Shown here one piece after another: positions 53,156 through 53,186 of a stretch of 53,186 bases of DNA. The stretch lies in contig CAJOMO010000004.1 of assembly GCA_905235685.1 (NCBI GenBank), forward strand, positions 1 to 53,186, in the 5' to 3' direction. Source of the stretch: an uncultured Selenomonadaceae bacterium (GTDB taxonomy: Bacteria; Bacillota; Negativicutes; Selenomonadales; Selenomonadaceae). The notes under the pieces were generated by a model. The model did not search any database. It saw only the letters and a program-made list of their open reading frames with translations, and was not told the DNA's origin. Position 1 is the stretch's first letter. Each line of letters opens with the position of its first letter. The position numbers were made by a program, and so were the translations under genes.

Positions 53156-53186
53156 CAATATCATCTCCTATTCAAACGCTATTATA

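Overview
The window looks like a chromosomal segment from an anaerobic, Gram-negative-walled Firmicute. My best inference is the class Negativicutes. Supporting this are a Firmicutes-style gene set (grpE-dnaK-dnaJ, rpsU, nfeD-floA, thyX, DUF441, DeoR regulator, strong AAGGAGG ribosome binding sites, TTG/GTG starts) combined with traits of a diderm cell: an HlyD-type export operon with two ABC subunits, minor pseudopilins and a DcuB-type C4-dicarboxylate carrier. A glycyl-radical-enzyme locus fits anaerobic life. No rRNA, prophage, transposase or CRISPR array is visible. Coding density is high and no gene-free stretch reaches 300 bases.

Layout. 1-7.2 kb: a dcuB-like carrier (leftward) and a chaperone operon grpE-dnaK-dnaJ running into a half-size chromate-family carrier, a small membrane protein and an AEC-family carrier (rightward). 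Both transcription units end in copies of one structured repeat. 7.2-14.2 kb: rnhA and uvrC (divergent), then a leftward operon of four minor pseudopilins, a GrpE-like protein, a second, lidless Hsp70 and an anchored hypothetical protein. 14.3-23.4 kb: trpC, glycerate kinase, galE, DUF441, a NYN nuclease with a triplicated domain, thyX, rpe, a glycosyltransferase broken at two homopolymers, a PHP phosphatase and an XpaC-TM2 protein. 23.4-28.7 kb: tRNA-Thr, a beta-CASP-like metallohydrolase, a second GrpE-like protein and a third, 929-residue Hsp70. 28.7-38.4 kb: rpsU, then an ABC-HlyD-ABC exporter with two glycosyltransferases and a lipoprotein. 38.4-43 kb: nfeD-floA, an orphan GlnQ-type ATPase, repeat copy C, bioY, an orphan FecE-type ATPase, a CAP-domain protein and tRNA-Arg. 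43-47.5 kb: a DeoR regulator facing a decaying glycyl-radical locus (fructose-6-phosphate aldolase, activase, radical enzyme). 47.5-53.2 kb: EF-G-like GTPase, chemotaxis receptor, alanine dehydrogenase and a zinc-ribbon TM2 protein.

Three things stand out. First, three Hsp70 proteins lie within 26 kb, each directly preceded by its own GrpE or GrpE-like partner, but only one has a DnaJ. Second, a roughly 75-140 nt repeat follows three unrelated stop codons by 4-8 nt, always in the same orientation relative to the upstream gene; its hairpin stems change sequence but keep pairing, a loop is invariant, and one arm has two possible partners. Third, the glycyl-radical locus carries several independent lesions. 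Four probable frameshifts in the window all sit in A or G runs one base too long, so either contingency loci, real decay or read error must be sorted out.
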